A DNA stretch of 64,000 bases from Pristionchus mayeri. Its lineage: Eukaryota; Nematoda; Chromadorea; Rhabditida; Neodiplogasteridae. The position numbers and the translations under genes were made by a program. Positions 1 to 11,861 of this stretch are shown piece by piece (positions within the stretch are counted from its first letter, which is position 1; every line of letters starts with the position of its first letter). The notes beneath the pieces were generated by a model. That model did no database searches. It had not been told where the DNA came from and saw only the letters and a program-made list of their open reading frames with translations. The DNA is taken from contig BTRK01000001.1 in NCBI GenBank assembly GCA_036245805.1, positions 15,004,001-15,068,000 of the forward strand, in the 5' to 3' direction.

Positions 1-296
1 GTTATAACATGGACGTCGTCGTCGTTGAAGGCGATAATCTACTTGCACTGCATGGCCTTAACACGAAACAACTGAAATACAGTCATTTCCACAGAAAGAC
101 AAGACATAAATTTCCACCCGCTATGTCCACGCTACTCGAGAAATTCATTGGAGTGAGTTCCCCACTGCAAGCAATACGTTCTTCTTATTTCGCTCAATAC
201 TTCGAAAGGTTCCCGTTTCTATGTGCAGCATTCTCTATCACCTTTTCTAATAATCCCGCTCAAATTGCTCATAAGCTCACCTTCACTCATGTCTTC

Positions 297-377
297 ATGT
301 CTTCATCGTGCTCGTCAACTGTACACCGAGCACGGGCGTCCTCGACGGAAGAGGGCGAAGATTCTTCGATGGAGTAG
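297..377 (+). CDS. Short acidic-tailed ORF, possible first-exon relative
   Basis: An ATG at 297 opens a 26-codon frame ending at TAG 375-377. It is Ser/Arg-rich first and acidic at the end (STEEGED). The same TSEEGED arrangement occurs in exon 1 of the Harbinger partner gene (5649-5723). That likeness is the only reason to list it, because an ORF this short can arise by chance. No function is known. It may be a decayed first exon of a mobile-element gene. Confidence 0.2.
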   Translation: MSSSCSSTVHRARASSTEEGEDSSME

Positions 378-397
378 AGAACCCACATACAGGAAAG

Positions 398-467
398 AAA
401 TGATATGAAATAAAGATGCTTGAAGTCAATTGAGGAAATGATATGAAATAAAGATGCTTGAAGTCAA
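398..467. repeat. Two-copy tandem repeat, 38-bp period
   Basis: The segment beginning AAATGATATGAAATAAAGAT starts at 398 and again at 436, with no difference visible over the repeated part. It contains AATAAA, so the duplication doubled a possible polyadenylation signal on the plus strand. Confidence 0.85.
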
Positions 468-1309
468 AGTCATTTTTCGACCATATATTGAAGATTTTAC
501 TCGGCGCCTTCAGGCTGAGCGAGTTCTTCATGACCACGTTGGCACAACCAGCCATTGGTCATATTCTGCTGCGGAAGAAAACAAAATTATGCTAACAATG
601 TAAACTATATTTATCAATGAGAATGCCTCACTCACGCACTCATCTCTTTAGAATGTTGGAACTACCGCGAACGAACTTCGAGACGGAATTGATTACCTGA
701 AGGCAAAGTGAATAAATAAAGTGAATAAACTTCACCTCTGCATAGTTATCAGAAACAAATAAGTTTTGTGCTTCAGGCATTTCATAAGCGTCTAAACATA
801 TTCCAAAACGAATTTCCCCAGGTTGCATTTTCTTCAAAAAAACCAAAAAAACACTTAAACAATCTAAATTGAAAATATTTACTTGGCAACGTTCCTGATA
901 ACAGATCGGATGAGAACCTTCAGCTACCCAGCACAATTTTCTTTGAAACTATGAAAATGTTCCTCTCAAGCAGATGTAAGGAATTTACCCAGGATAAACT
1001 ATGCCCAGTTAACTGGTCTTCCAATATCCTATCAAGGATCACACAAGCATCGCGACAGCAATATTACGTTTACGACATTTTTCACTCGTTTATTCACAAT
1101 CACTTCTTATAATAATGACCTTATTCTAGATTGTTCCACTATCAGCAATCAAAGTGCGTATTCTGGAACGAGCGATTCGATTTTTAACTTCACATTTCAC
1201 TAGGTCCATCCAATATTTCAGAAATTTTCATAAGCCCCGAGAGCGCAATCGCTCCTTTACTCCTGATCGCAAACAATTCTTTTTCGATCTCATTGATAAA
1301 TAATGTGGC

Positions 1310-2180
1310 GTTAAAAATCGCGCAAAGATCGGATCTTTGTCGAAAAGGGTGTTAAAATAATTTGCAAGATCGGATCTTTGTAACGAGTGGCATTTTATCC
1401 TACACGGAATACCCTGACGAATTGCTCTGGGTTACAGTAGATCTGGCCATTGAAGGCCGCCAGCTTTCGAGGCGATCTTTATCGATTTCCTTTATTTCTT
1501 TCTCCTTTTCCGCGAAAATTTTTGTTCACGCGAGTTCTTACTATGATCCCACTGACTAGGACAAGTGCTGCCCCCATTTTGATTGCCGGAATCATAGTTT
1601 AAAGTACTCAACTTTTAAGTTGTTGCGGATTTGGACAGTTTTACTTGCTGTTGCTGTGATATCCACCTTAAATTATGGTTTATTGGCTTACGCACTATAT
1701 CTAATTGCTTCCACGTTCATTGATTAGCCTAATATTGTCTTTAAGCTGCTCTACCTTGCACTCGAAGCGCGCCGCGACTTCCTTTCGAGGAGCAAGCGGT
1801 GAGTACTCACTTATTTCCATCCTTTATATTTTTCTTTATTAAAATACTATAAATATCGATGTCCTTCTCGGTTTTACGCAACCCTGGCATGCTTCCCCTT
1901 GTGCCAACTAGCTATTGCGTATAAATTACGTGGGTATCTACCAAATATCACGCGTGTTGCAGCACTCACGCGTGCTTCCGACGTGCGGAGAACCTTCTGC
2001 GAGGTCGTCAGCGGCTTCCCGTCGAGGAGCAAGCGGTGAGTACTCACTTATTTCCATCCTTTATATTTTTCTTTATTAAAATACTGTAAATATCGATGTC
2101 CTTCTCGGTTTTACGCAACCCTGGCATGCTTCCCCTTGTGCCAACTAGCTATTGCGTATAAATTACGTGGGTATCTACCT
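1310..2180 (+). repeat. Left terminal inverted repeat of the Harbinger element
   Basis: This pairs with 5727-6605. Near the tip, a near-palindrome built on AAGATCGGATCTT occurs twice, and the right tip carries the same pair; these are candidate transposase-binding sites. Further in, a module starting AGCAAGCGGTGAGTACTCAC occurs at 1791 and 2028 (237-bp period). A third, diverged copy of part of it lies at about 2738-2800. Each full module contains a GGTGAGT splice-donor-like site, so the arm could carry a promoter and leader exon. Confidence 0.9.
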
Positions 2181-2182
2181 AA

Positions 2183-2593
2183 TAGTACAGTCCCCCCTGA
2201 TACCGTATACCACTACCGTAACCCCCGATTATCGCAAACTAACTTTATTTTTAAAAAAGTCTTGGTATCGTGCGCAATCGATTCTACAGTACCCAAGTAA
2301 CTACCGTAACCCAGTTCCTCGAGTCAGATCCAGTTCCTTGGATCAAACATTTTTTTCTAAAAATCCAAAATCGTGCATAAAAATTTTTTTAAAGTAACCT
2401 AAAATATTACTGTATAATCAGTTTATGATCAATTTTGGATTATTCGAAAAATGATTGACATATTTAAAAAAAAAATGTTACTTGGGTACTGTAGAATCGA
2501 TTGCGCACGATACCAAGACTTTTTTTAAAAATAAAGTTAGTTTGCGATAATCGGGGTTACGGTAGAGGTATACGGTATCAGGGTACTGTACTA
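2183..2593. repeat. Foldback MITE with TACCGTA motifs
   Basis: Arms of about 118 bp (2183-2301 and 2477-2593) are inverted copies differing by a few indels. The loop is AT-rich. Both arms carry TACCGTAACCC-type motifs. It lies exactly where the left Harbinger repeat stops matching the right one, so it was probably inserted into the element or truncated the arm. A second element with similar TACCGTAC ends is at 60483-60868. No target duplication is clear. Confidence 0.75.
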
Positions 2594-2864
2594 TCGATTG
2601 GGTACGGTAGTTAGTCTTGACTTACCATAACCTACCATCGATTTTTACCATGACCATGCTTGCGCACAGACGCACGGTGCGTCTATGCGCAGCACCCCCT
2701 GTCGCCGGCGGCGTGATCACCTATGACTGCAAATATAGTTCTCCTTCTGAGTTTTAATCATCCTTGGCATAGTGCTCGTTGTACTCACGACCTATTGTAC
2801 CTTATTAGCTGTTAGCTGAATATTATTTATTGCTATATCTTGCAGAAGCAACAAGAAATTGATG

Positions 2865-4015
2865 ATGGACGAACATGAATCGAGTTCTACTTCTTCTTCT
2901 TCTGCAGCGGAGGAAACTACTCTTGCTAGATAAGAAGATAAGGGATGAAAGGAGGTGTATCATGACCATGCGAAAATACCAAGTTGCCCGTTTCAAGCTT
3001 AGTTATAATGAGAATAGGCTATTTCCTCATTTATTTCGTGAGTCTACAGGAGTATCTATTCAAGTATTCGATCAAATCGCTTCCTCAATTTCTCCTCTTT
3101 CCCCTAGAAAGCATAAATCTCTTTCCGATGTCCATTTTCTTTATTTATATTTCATATATTGCCAGTCAGGTATGCATATTCGTGCTATATCTAGGACTTT
3201 CGGTGTGAATTTGCGTGACTTAAGCCATTACTTTTGTGTTATTTCTACTAAAATTTCTTCCAAACTTTCACATGCTATTGCCCTTCCTCATTCTGTATCT
3301 GATTGGCTTCTCATTAGGCAAGCGTTTGTTATTCGTACCCAATGCCCTGCTTTTGGTTGTATTGATGGATGTCACTTCACTTTAAAATGTCCCCCTAATA
3401 GTGGTTCTGTATATTTTAATTACAAATCTTACTTTTCTCTAGTTGGTATGGCAGTGTCTGACAGTTTTGGTAGATTTGTATTTAGATGTTGGATCTGCAG
3501 GGAGTATGCATGATTCCAACATTTTCAAATCTACCAACTTCTATAAGTCGCTTATATCTAATTCTCTCAATCTCCCTCCTCCCATCATCCCACTTCTAGG
3601 ATCTAAGGCAGTGCATTCATTTTTTTTAGCGGACAACGCTTTCCCCAGTAGCATACACATAATCAAACCATTACCTGAATTAAAGTCTACGTTGTCTAAT
3701 CCGAACCCCGACCCCGTTAAAGTGACCAACATCAATGTTTTCAACTATCGAATTTCTCGCTCTCGTCGTGTTGTAGAAAATGCATTTGGAATGCTCAAGA
3801 ATAAGTTCAGACTATTGTTACGCCCTCTTGACTTAGAAATTCAAAATTGTACTAATCTCATATATTCCCTTGCCATTGTTCACAATTTAATGATCGATAC
3901 TGTGGATTACCCTCTGAATAGTCCGAAATATGCAAATTGTTCATTTAATGAATCAGAGCAAATAGATTACTTGTGCACTTATTTCAATTCAGAATTTCCC
4001 ATCCAGAATAAATGA
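2865..4015 (+). pseudogene. PIF/Harbinger DDE transposase, frameshifted
   Basis: The protein would cut and rejoin DNA at the element ends in the nucleus. Three reading frames are involved. A Ser/Glu-rich N-terminus starts at ATG 2865 and hits a stop near 2931. The main frame resumes at once and runs to 3513. The C-terminal frame covers about 3480-4015. Family residues are visible: FGCIDGCHF (first Asp, 3364), Y.NYKSYFSLVG, GSMHDSNIF (second Asp, 3512), FLADNAFP, and RRVVENAFGMLKNKF (Glu, 3776). The second shift falls between GRFVF and LDVGSAG and needs a one-base indel; no intron fits there. The element is probably inactive, although single-base assembly errors cannot be excluded. A CAG acceptor-like site at about 2845 suggests a leader exon in the left arm. 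Confidence 0.85.
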
Positions 4016-4099
4016 ATTCATGTTTATCGAAATTGTTCAGACACAAAACAACTTTCAATTTACAACGAGAAATTTGCTCTTAGCAGACAATACCAACAA

Positions 4100-5723
4100 T
4101 CAAGGCAGATAATGGAGTGGATTATCAAATGTTTGAGGCGGGTTAGCTGATGGGGCTTGATTCGGTGGAGGGTAAACGACATTCTGGTAAATAGGAGGGT
4201 AAGGATTAGGGTGATGGCCAAACGGTGGATATGGAAATGGGAATTGGGAAGAAAGAGCAGGGGAGGGGTACATTGAAGGGGCGGGCTCACAATATTTCTT
4301 AGTTAAAGAAGTGAGACTAGCATAAACATCAAGTTTAAAATCATCGATGAATCTAGAGGGAATCCTAGATAAACATTGATCTAGTTTAGAATGTATATCG
4401 GTGTGAGAGGATGATGAAGATTCCTTATTTCTAATCAATGTCATTACACTTTCAATCTGATGGGAATTCTCACTTAGCAGGTCATCGATACTTGAATCCT
4501 TCTTCTGCTTCTTCATCCTGCTTGTTTTTACGAAAGGCTCTCCTCCCTCCTTGGCTATGATTGGTCCGATGTGTGTAACTGCAAAATAATTGATCGCCCT
4601 AATAATAGAAATCGCATGCTGATTATCTTTATTTGTAATATTCCTTCTAAAGAACAAAACAAACTGTACAAAAAAAATCTCACGCGTTTTTTTTGTTCCT
4701 TCACTCAATTCTTTCTTGATTGGAATTCCGACAACTTCTTCATCGGAGCTTCCCCAATCTTCTTCGTCCTGCTGTGCAACTGTAGACGACTTCCGCTTGC
4801 TGGAAATATAACAAGTGATTATCTAAATTTATGCGTCCAGGAATGACTCCAAAATGCTCACTTAGTTTGAGGTACGGCACTCTTCAGAAACATAAGATTA
4901 TCCTTGTACTTGAATTCCTTCTTCCTTCTGGGAGATGGGCAAGCAGATCCCGACGGGAGGTCATCTTTTGAGGTTGAAGCAGCAAATGCTTGCTTCAGCC
5001 TCTTTAGAGTGCTCGCAGCAACGCCCCCTGAAGAATGCGCCAATATGCACAAATCAACGAAGTTATTAGTGGTGCTACGTATAACACGACATTACATGTG
5101 GATTACGGCTTAAAGAAGGAGTGTCAGCAAATTTGAACTTTTGACGCTGTCATAGACCTAGCCAACCCTCCAAAGATCATAGCGCTAGAGGGTAGGAAAC
5201 AGCATAGCTCAGCGATATATCAGCTGCCAAAGCGATCAGATGATGCAGATTCGATTCCCACCCAACGATTCTTTAAACTTGGTCAGTAAAGGGACTATCG
5301 ACAGTTCACCAACTCTAAGAGATTATATACGCTAAATATTTCTAAAGAGTGCCAGAGTTATTCAACTAAGCTTATAAAATAACGCAACTCACTTTCTATG
5401 CCGAACTGATCCTCCAACTCCCTCCATATTCGCTCCTTCACTGCCACATTCTTGTAAAGAGTGTTAGACTTCTTCCATAAACACTCCGTCACTTCGATTT
5501 CCTCGATCAATTTCTTCATTACCTCATCGGGAATGTCCCTCCACTGAAAAAAAGTGTCATAATTCAAAATATTTATTTAAATCGTATAAATAGAGCGTTC
5601 AAAGATATTAACAAACATTTTTTTAAAGTGCAACAAGTCAGTACTTACACCACCAATTAGTTGAACTTCGAGTCCATTATCTTCTCCTTCCTCCGATGTA
5701 TGAGCGGTTTTTCTGGCACTCAT
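4100..5723 (-). CDS. MADF-domain partner protein of the Harbinger element, five exons
   Basis: I infer exons at 5723-5649, 5543-5393, 5027-4862, 4799-4684 and 4578-4100, all with GT-AG introns. Phases agree throughout and give 328 codons plus stop. Exon 2 holds the MADF core (W.DIPDEVMKKLIEEI then LWKKSNTLYKN and IWRELEDQFG). This DNA-binding fold is related to Myb/SANT and is typical of Harbinger second ORFs, which help the transposase find the element ends and enter the nucleus. Exons 3-4 are basic, then acidic. Exon 5 has a Lys-rich patch (MKKQKKDS), a polar helix-like stretch and a Pro/Tyr/Phe-rich tail. The start lies a few bases inside the right terminal repeat, so the promoter is probably in that arm. 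It converges on the transposase, with 84 bp between stops. Unlike the transposase, the frame is unbroken. Confidence 0.8.
5215..5259 (+). other. tRNA-like Pol III promoter pair in intron 2 of the partner gene
   Basis: TAGCTCAGCGATA (5215) resembles a tRNA A box, and GATTCGATTCCC (5247) resembles a B box. The spacing suits a tRNA-derived sequence, but I cannot fold a complete cloverleaf. It may be the head of a SINE or an old tRNA pseudogene. Confidence 0.3.
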
Positions 5724-5726
5724 GAC

Positions 5727-6605
5727 TGCAACACGCGTGATATTTGGTAGATACCCACGTAATTTATACGCAATAGCTAGTTGGCACAAGGGGAAGCATG
5801 CCAGGGTTGCGTAAAACCGAGAAGGACATCGATATTTACAGTATTTTAATAAAGAAAAATATAAAGGATGGAAATAAGTGAGTAATCACCGCTTGCTCCT
5901 CGACGGGAAGCCGCTGACGACCTCGCAGAAGGTTCTCCGCACGTCGGAAGCACGCGTGAGTGCTGCAACACGCGTGATATTTGGTAGATACCCACGTAAT
6001 TTATACGCAATAGCTAGTTGGCACAAGGGGAAGCATGCCAGGGTTGCGTAAAACCGAGAAGGACATCGATATTTACAGTATTTTAATAAAGAAAAATATA
6101 AAGGATGGAAATAAGTGAGTACTCACCGCTTGCTCCTCGAAAGGAAGTCGCGGCGCGCTTCGAGTGCAAGGTAGAGCAGCTTAAAGACAATATTAGGCTA
6201 ATCAATGAACGTGGAAGCAATTAGATATAGTGCGTAAGCCAATAAACCATAATTTAAGGTGGATATCACAGCAACAGCAAGTAAAACTGTCCAAATCCGC
6301 AACAACTTAAAAGTTGAGTACTTTAAACTATGATTCCGGCAATCAAAATGGGGGCAGCACTTGTCCTAGTCAGTGGGATCATAGTAAGAACTCGCGTGAA
6401 CAAAAATTTTCGCGGAAAAGGAGAAAGAAATAAAGGAAATCGATAAAGATCGCCTCGAAAGCTGGCGGCCTTCAATGGCCAGATCTACTGTAACCCAGAG
6501 CAATTCGTCAGGGTATTCCGTGTAGGATAAAATGCCACTCGTTACAAAGATCCGATCTTGCAAATTATTTTAACACAAAGATCCGATCTTTGCGCGATTT
6601 TTAAC
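5727..6605 (-). repeat. Right terminal inverted repeat of the Harbinger element
   Basis: Inverted partner of 1310-2180, with the same doubled module and the same two AAGATCNGATCTT near-palindromes at the tip. One visible difference is AGTAATCACC at about 5881, where the left copy has AGTACTCAC. The close match implies recent movement or gene conversion between arms. Confidence 0.9.
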
Positions 6606-6683
6606 ATTGCATAAAATAGCGAAGAAATTTTCGCCCATTCGTATACTCACTGGATTTCAAATGAGTGTTTTTGTTTCATACTA

Positions 6684-7924
6684 TTGGGGTGTCCGGAAAG
6701 TTCGTATAATGCTTCGGAAAAAAGTCAGTTCGCGATCAAATGCAGTGATTGCGCAATCTGTTTGTCAACAATGTATTGCATCATTCTGACGTTGAGCAGT
6801 GAGAGGATTTAATCAGTCTCCTAGTTGCTACATTGATTCTTGTGATGGACTCCCATCTCTACCTCCGAGCAGTTTTACTTCATTACTACCGTCTTGGCCG
6901 ATCCGTGAAGGAGGCCCACTCTGCCCTGGCCCAGTCGGAAGGAGCGGACGCCCCCTCCATACCCTTCTGCTATAAGTGGTTCTCCCGCTTCAAGAAAGGG
7001 AAGTTTGGTCTCGATGATCAACCCCGCTCTGGACGCCCTCCCTCCCTCGATCAGCCTCTCGTTCTCCGCACACTGAAGCGCAAGCCCATGGCCAGTGTGC
7101 GTGAGTTGAAGAAGGATACTGGTACTCCCAGATCAACGGTGTCCGATATCCTCCATCGATCTGGGAAGAAGCCGAAACTCCCACAAGTGATTCCCCATGA
7201 CCTCTCCCCCGAACAGCTGAAAAATCGTGTTCAAGTCTGACGGGAATTACTCCATCGTAGATCCAATCTTCGATGGGTCAATTTCATCATCGCTACAGAT
7301 GAGAAGTGGATCACGTACGAAACCCTGTGAGGAGACTGCAATGGGTGGATGCAGATGAGAAGCCGACGCCCGTCCCGAAGAAGGAAGAGCACGGAAAGAA
7401 GGAACTCATCTGCTTCTTCTTCTCAGTGCTCGGTCCCATCTACTGGGAGATCCTCGCCCCTGGCACCAGCATCAATGCCGACCTCTTCTCTGAACAACTG
7501 GAAGATGTCGCGATCTTAGTCCCTCCCAGACTCCTGAACCAGGGAAAAATTCTTCCTCTGATGGACAATGCTCGCCCACATCGAGCGAAGATAACCCAGA
7601 AGAAAATGGACGAGCTGAAGATCGAGAGGATTCCCCATCCACCGTATTCCCCGGATCTCTCCCCATGCGACTACCACTGCTTCCGCTCTCTCTCTGACTT
7701 CTGCAAAGGAAAGAAGTTCAAAGATCGAGATGAAGTTGTGAGGGCTTTCGCGAACTGGGCGGTCTCGAAGAAACCCGCATTCTGGAAGAGAGGAATCGAG
7801 ACCCTGCCCAATCGCTGGAGGGAGGTAGTGAGAAAGAAGGGGGCATACATTGGTCACTGAGAATTGTAAAGCATTGAATAAAAAATAAAAACAAAAAATT
7901 ATACGAACTTTCCGGACACCCCAA
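6684..7924 (+). mobile_element. mariner transposon, copy 1
   Basis: A 1241-bp element flanked by TA at 6682-6683 and 7925-7926. The terminal repeats (TTGGGGTGTCCGGAAAGTTC and complement) match perfectly over about 27 bp. It encodes one broken transposase. It belongs to the same subfamily as the elements at 31191 and 36009. Confidence 0.95.
6845..7860 (+). pseudogene. mariner transposase, nonsense and frameshift
   Basis: A cut-and-paste transposase of about 338 residues. It shows an N-terminal helix-turn-helix region (HYYRLGRSVKEAH, then WFSRFKKG and RSGRPP) and a DD34D catalytic core: ATDEKW, MDNARPH and YSPDLSPCDYHCF, with 34 residues between the second and third Asp. It is broken by TGA at 7238-7240, where the 36-kb copy has Cys, and by a one-base deletion near 7320 just after the first Asp. 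The ATG at 6845 is chosen because the sister copies start at the equivalent codon. It cannot make an active enzyme. Confidence 0.93.
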
Positions 7925-8130
7925 TATTATCAAAGGTACGATCGAACACGATCTGCAATTCGTCGTTGATTGCAACGATTAAAAGCAAAATCGTTACCTT
8001 TCGAAATAATTTCCCATGGGCTCCCTACTCGACGTCCCAGGTCATCATTTCCTCATATCTAATCATTAACGAGTACGTTACATGCAACTTTTAAGTTTAG
8101 GAAAACCATAATTTTTGGTGCATTTCTTAA
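7925..8130. other. Short spacer, no feature seen
   Basis: About 200 bp between the mariner and the MITE. No gene or clear repeat structure was seen. Confidence 0.5.
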
Positions 8131-8418
8131 AGGAGTGCTCCGGGGAACAAATTCTAGGGAGTCCCACCACGAAAATTCTGCGCTCGCAATGGGAAACTGT
8201 AGCGACTTTGCCCCTAGAATGAGCTGAAACGTATGTAGAACGAGGGAAACATAAACGAACCAGGCGCTACCCTGCGCTTTCAATGAACTTTGCACGTATG
8301 TAAATAGGCCCAGAGGCGTCTGTGAAACTTCGTACAAAGTGATTTCTGATCGGGTGAGTGGCCTCTACGATATCCACACTGTCACTAAGGGTGACTGAAC
8401 ATTCCCCGGAGCACCCCT
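8131..8418. mobile_element. MITE with TTAA target duplication, AGGAG termini
   Basis: TTAA at 8127-8130 and 8419-8422 flanks a 288-bp element with inverted ends AGGAGTGCTCCGGGGAA and its near complement. It has no coding capacity. TTAA targets are typical of piggyBac, but this motif alone does not prove the superfamily. The element at 17580-17823 has the same TTAA-AGGAG design. Confidence 0.75.
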
Positions 8419-8439
8419 TTAAGAGTACAAAAATAATGC

Positions 8440-9240
8440 AAACCTAGTCACATTTTTGCCTCGACTCTCCTATTTCCCTGGTCTCGGCAGATGCTAACCT
8501 GAGTTATTCTTTGCCGTTTAAAAATATTTTCATTCGATATTTTTCTGACGATTTTGGAAGTAGCAGAAAAAAATATATGTCGCGCTGTGGTGGTTAATGA
8601 TGTACTTTATAACGGATCAATCAGATAAATCGAATGACGTATTCCCAACAAAGTAAATGGACCTTCTACATCCCGAAAGCGCCTAGAGAAATGGAAAACT
8701 CGATGATATCATTATTCAAGATGAGTCATAAATGCAAAAATGATGTGATTCACGTGATGGCAAAATTCAGAATGACATCGTAAAACATTGAGCTGGGCAA
8801 TGTGAGTACATGTTTCACAACATTCTAAAATGTTCTGTTTTATGTTACCAACAATTCCTAATCGGTTTACGAGTGTTATTAAAACAACAAAATAACTTTT
8901 CTATGTGCATTGTATCCCATTCTACACCTCCAATGTACTCGTTGATGTTTTTTTTTGGTGTCTTACTCAACTGCTATGGTGGCTTCACAACACGGGTGCG
9001 CTCCTCTTCGGGAGCACCGAATTCTTTATGTGGAATTTTGGAAATTCCAAAAATTGTAGCTAGATTTCCCAATTCATTTATCCTCCTGATCCTTAATGAC
9101 TCAATGAAGTCACACATCGTCGACGGAGGGAAGAATGGGAGGTAGGAAATGCAAGAAGATACGTTTGCAAGAGGAGACATGAGGGTTAATCGACAATTAT
9201 AATGATAAATTTCTATGACATCTATCAATTTTCACAGTTC
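8440..9240 (+). repeat. Old dispersed repeat, copy A
   Basis: This segment matches, in order and with moderate divergence, three blocks at 18196-18253 plus 18740-18840, 20093-20316 and 21610-21850. The shared anchors are CGCTGTGGTGGTT, a GATTCACGTGATGG block and a TGACACGGGTGCGC-like block. Copy A is uninterrupted, so it shows what copy B looked like before three insertions. The reading frames in it are not convincing as genes. Confidence 0.7.
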
Positions 9241-10324
9241 TCATCACTCTCTTCCATCCATATGTAATTCTCTGAGATTGGACGCATCTTTCCAGTCTTG
9301 TTCTCATCATGTAAAAATATTATAGATTTATAAAAGTTGCATCGTGAAAAATTAAAGCTTGGCAACAAAATTTCATGTTTCACACTATTTTCAATGGTCC
9401 GATTGAACGCGTTGAGTAATTTTTGTTAGACCGATCGCCGTATAACAGCAAAATAATAATTACCACACGTATCACGGGTCAGTGGGTGAAAAATGACCCC
9501 CTCGGGAACATTTTCAAAAAAGTTGTGCCGAATACCTCCTATTGGTAGAATACAATAGAAGTAAGATTTCGAAAAATATTAGTCATTGGTCCAAGGGCCG
9601 GATTTTAAGAATTTTCCGGTTTTGATTCCGGCTATGGTGTATTTCAGCTCCCAGATGAGCTAGGGATATTTTAGCTCAATAACTGAAGAAAATTATTTCC
9701 AAGAATTTTCATGTTGCACTCAAGGCGATTGGCCAATTAGGCTATTTTTGGTCTCGCAGTCTTATGATACTCGGCTGGTTTCTTCCCAATTGTCTGATGA
9801 CCCGTGGTATACTTGGATTCAACCATCCTGGTATAACACGAGTAATCAGACGGAAAATTATGCTCGGGCGACAACAAGGACTGACTTGAGAGCTGTGAAG
9901 GCCAAAGGGATAAGGATTATCCATTTCGACGAATTGAACGGATCGAACGGATAATCCAAACTATCAGATTTCTTATTTCTCAATTAATATTTCAAGTAAG
10001 AAATCGTTTCGCAATATTTCAGGCAAAAATTTTTAGTGCCCAACGGTCACCACAAAGATATTGCCATCATTAGTTTAGTTTTGAATTTGAGAATATTTCA
10101 GAAAGCCACAATCCTCTTAATTAGAGACTAAGTAATCCACATTCAATAACACAACAAATTTGTCGTTTTGCCTTTTTTGATCGTTGAAATAGCTCCTTTT
10201 CACTTTGTGTTTCACAGAGCAGGCATCATAAACATGCATTCGCGTGCGGACCACTGGCTTACGGGCATATACTTGAAAAAATAATAAGATACTTACCCTC
10301 ATTCTCCACTGCATCCGTCGTGTG
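9241..10324. other. Unassigned region with a decayed foldback arm
   Basis: No gene recognised. The part 9480-9720 is a diverged relative of the left arm of the foldback at 20317 (shared TTTTCCGGTTTTG and GTATTTCAGCTC blocks). A 68-codon ORF at 9748-9954 has an equally open frame on the other strand and no supporting motif. Confidence 0.4.
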
Positions 10325-11861
10325 ATCATTCTTACCGTATTATTGTCATCGTATCATGATTATCCTCTCTCTTTCCACCTCTGCAGGCAGCGATTTCCAT
10401 ATTAATTTCATGCGGTTTTATCCATTCCATGCAAAGTAGTGAACATTGAACTATACTGTTTCACAATTAATATATTCATATCGCAAATCTCATTCACTGA
10501 TTAAATGACCTGTTGAACTCAAATTTTATCAAGTACAACAGATCAGTTAATCAACCATAGATACGCTGAGGTGTACATATGAGAGGAATCGCGAGAGAAT
10601 CGACCATTTGAGGGAGGTGAGCGGCGGTAGGGAAAAAATACGTCCTATCTGGCAACAAATTTACGAACAAGTATTTCAAATGATGCTCTTTCAAACTGCG
10701 TTGTCAGAATTTTGATAACGGTTGTCATCTTCGAGATTCAGAAGGCCAAACTTGGTACTATCACTTTTCGACAGTCAATTCGCGATCACTTAAATGATCA
10801 TACCTTCGTTTAGAATTGAGATAGAATGTCGTTCTTTGTTTCAAAAGAAAGCTACCATCATGCCTACAACTTTACTAATGAGGTTATCATTCCTCGTCTT
10901 CATCCTGGTGCGGGGCGGTCGGGTGGACCAAAAGTGACGCAACTTTGGAAATCGAAAAAACTATCTGGGTTTTCATGCTTAAGTTGTAGTTCATACATGT
11001 GTCTCACTTCTCTCCAAAAATGAATGAAATCGAAATATGGATGAAAAAAATGGGCTCACTTTCCTGCGGCGACCCCAACATGAGTTCTGGACTTTTTATT
11101 ATCAGTGACACCATGCGATAGAACTCGTGACATGGAAATAATCTAATACGCTTCCACTCCCCTGCGCAGTCTCTTTATTTCCCTATAATAAGCGGCTCCT
11201 CGATTGAAAAATACGAAGAATATTGATCTGAATTCCGTTTTGTGCAGTCTCCAGTAAAGATACCGTGCAAAAAAAGGAATTGAGTAAAATTCAGTCGGAA
11301 GAGAAGAGGGAATGCTTCAGGGAAGGCTTCAGGACTGTTTATTAAGACTTTCCAAACACATTTCGAAAAGTTCACTGACTAGGCGAGTTCAGGTGTCTGT
11401 GTAAAAAAAGCATTATTGAGAACAAACACGGAGTATCATGTTATGGCAAAAGCACATTTCTAAATCACAGTGAACATTTCTGAAACTTTGTATTCACATA
11501 TATTTCATTTTATTTTTTGAAAAATGAAAGCGAAACCAATCGAATTCTGAAGAAATAATGCTAATGTTTTAATGAGACGATTCAAATAAGAAGGAGTCAT
11601 GATTGCACAACGTGGACACTGTGGAAAATAAGATTTTATGGTAGTAAATTGGAAGATCTGGCAGAGGAGCGACGACTTCAGGTCAAAACAGGGAGAGAAT
11701 GGGTGATCTCTATTTCTCACGATGTTTTGTCTGTTTGAAAGAGTGCGAGAAGTAAACTGGATAGCGTAATTACTTTATGTTGCTGATGAGAATTAATTTT
11801 AGCCATACTTTTATTAATGCATAACTGAAAACAATGGAAATAAATTTGTTGATTTTTGCAG

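Larger units (their letters stand above)
1..1309. other. Unassigned flank upstream of the Harbinger element
   Basis: No recognisable gene. Two details stand out. A 38-bp unit is repeated twice in tandem starting at 398 and 436. A short ORF at 297-377 encodes 26 residues ending in an acidic STEEGEDSSME tail. The stretch 740-850 resembles the 3' part of a short repeat family seen again at 32.5, 48.4 and 49.3 kb. The rest is AT-rich and unassigned. Confidence 0.5.
1310..6605. mobile_element. PIF/Harbinger DNA transposon with very long terminal inverted repeats
   Basis: A 5.3-kb element. Near-identical inverted arms of about 870 bp (1310-2180 and 5727-6605) flank two convergent genes: a DDE transposase on the plus strand (2865-4015) and a MADF partner gene on the minus strand (4100-5723), the usual two-gene make-up of this superfamily. 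The tips read AAATCGCGCAAAG after TTAA on the left and the complement before TTAA on the right. A TTA, TAA or TTAA target duplication would all fit, because the repeat and target merge. The family norm is a 3-bp TWA duplication. A separate foldback sits at the inner edge of the left arm. The transposase is frameshifted, so this copy probably cannot move by itself, though its partner gene is intact. Confidence 0.9.

Noticed and set aside
1362..1559. 65-codon ORF, identical on the other strand at 6366-6563
   Set aside because: It lies in the Harbinger terminal repeats, so the duplication is explained by the repeat. No motif supports translation.
8810..9145. 111-codon ORF in the old dispersed repeat
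   Set aside because: The frame is not kept in copy B and no domain is visible.
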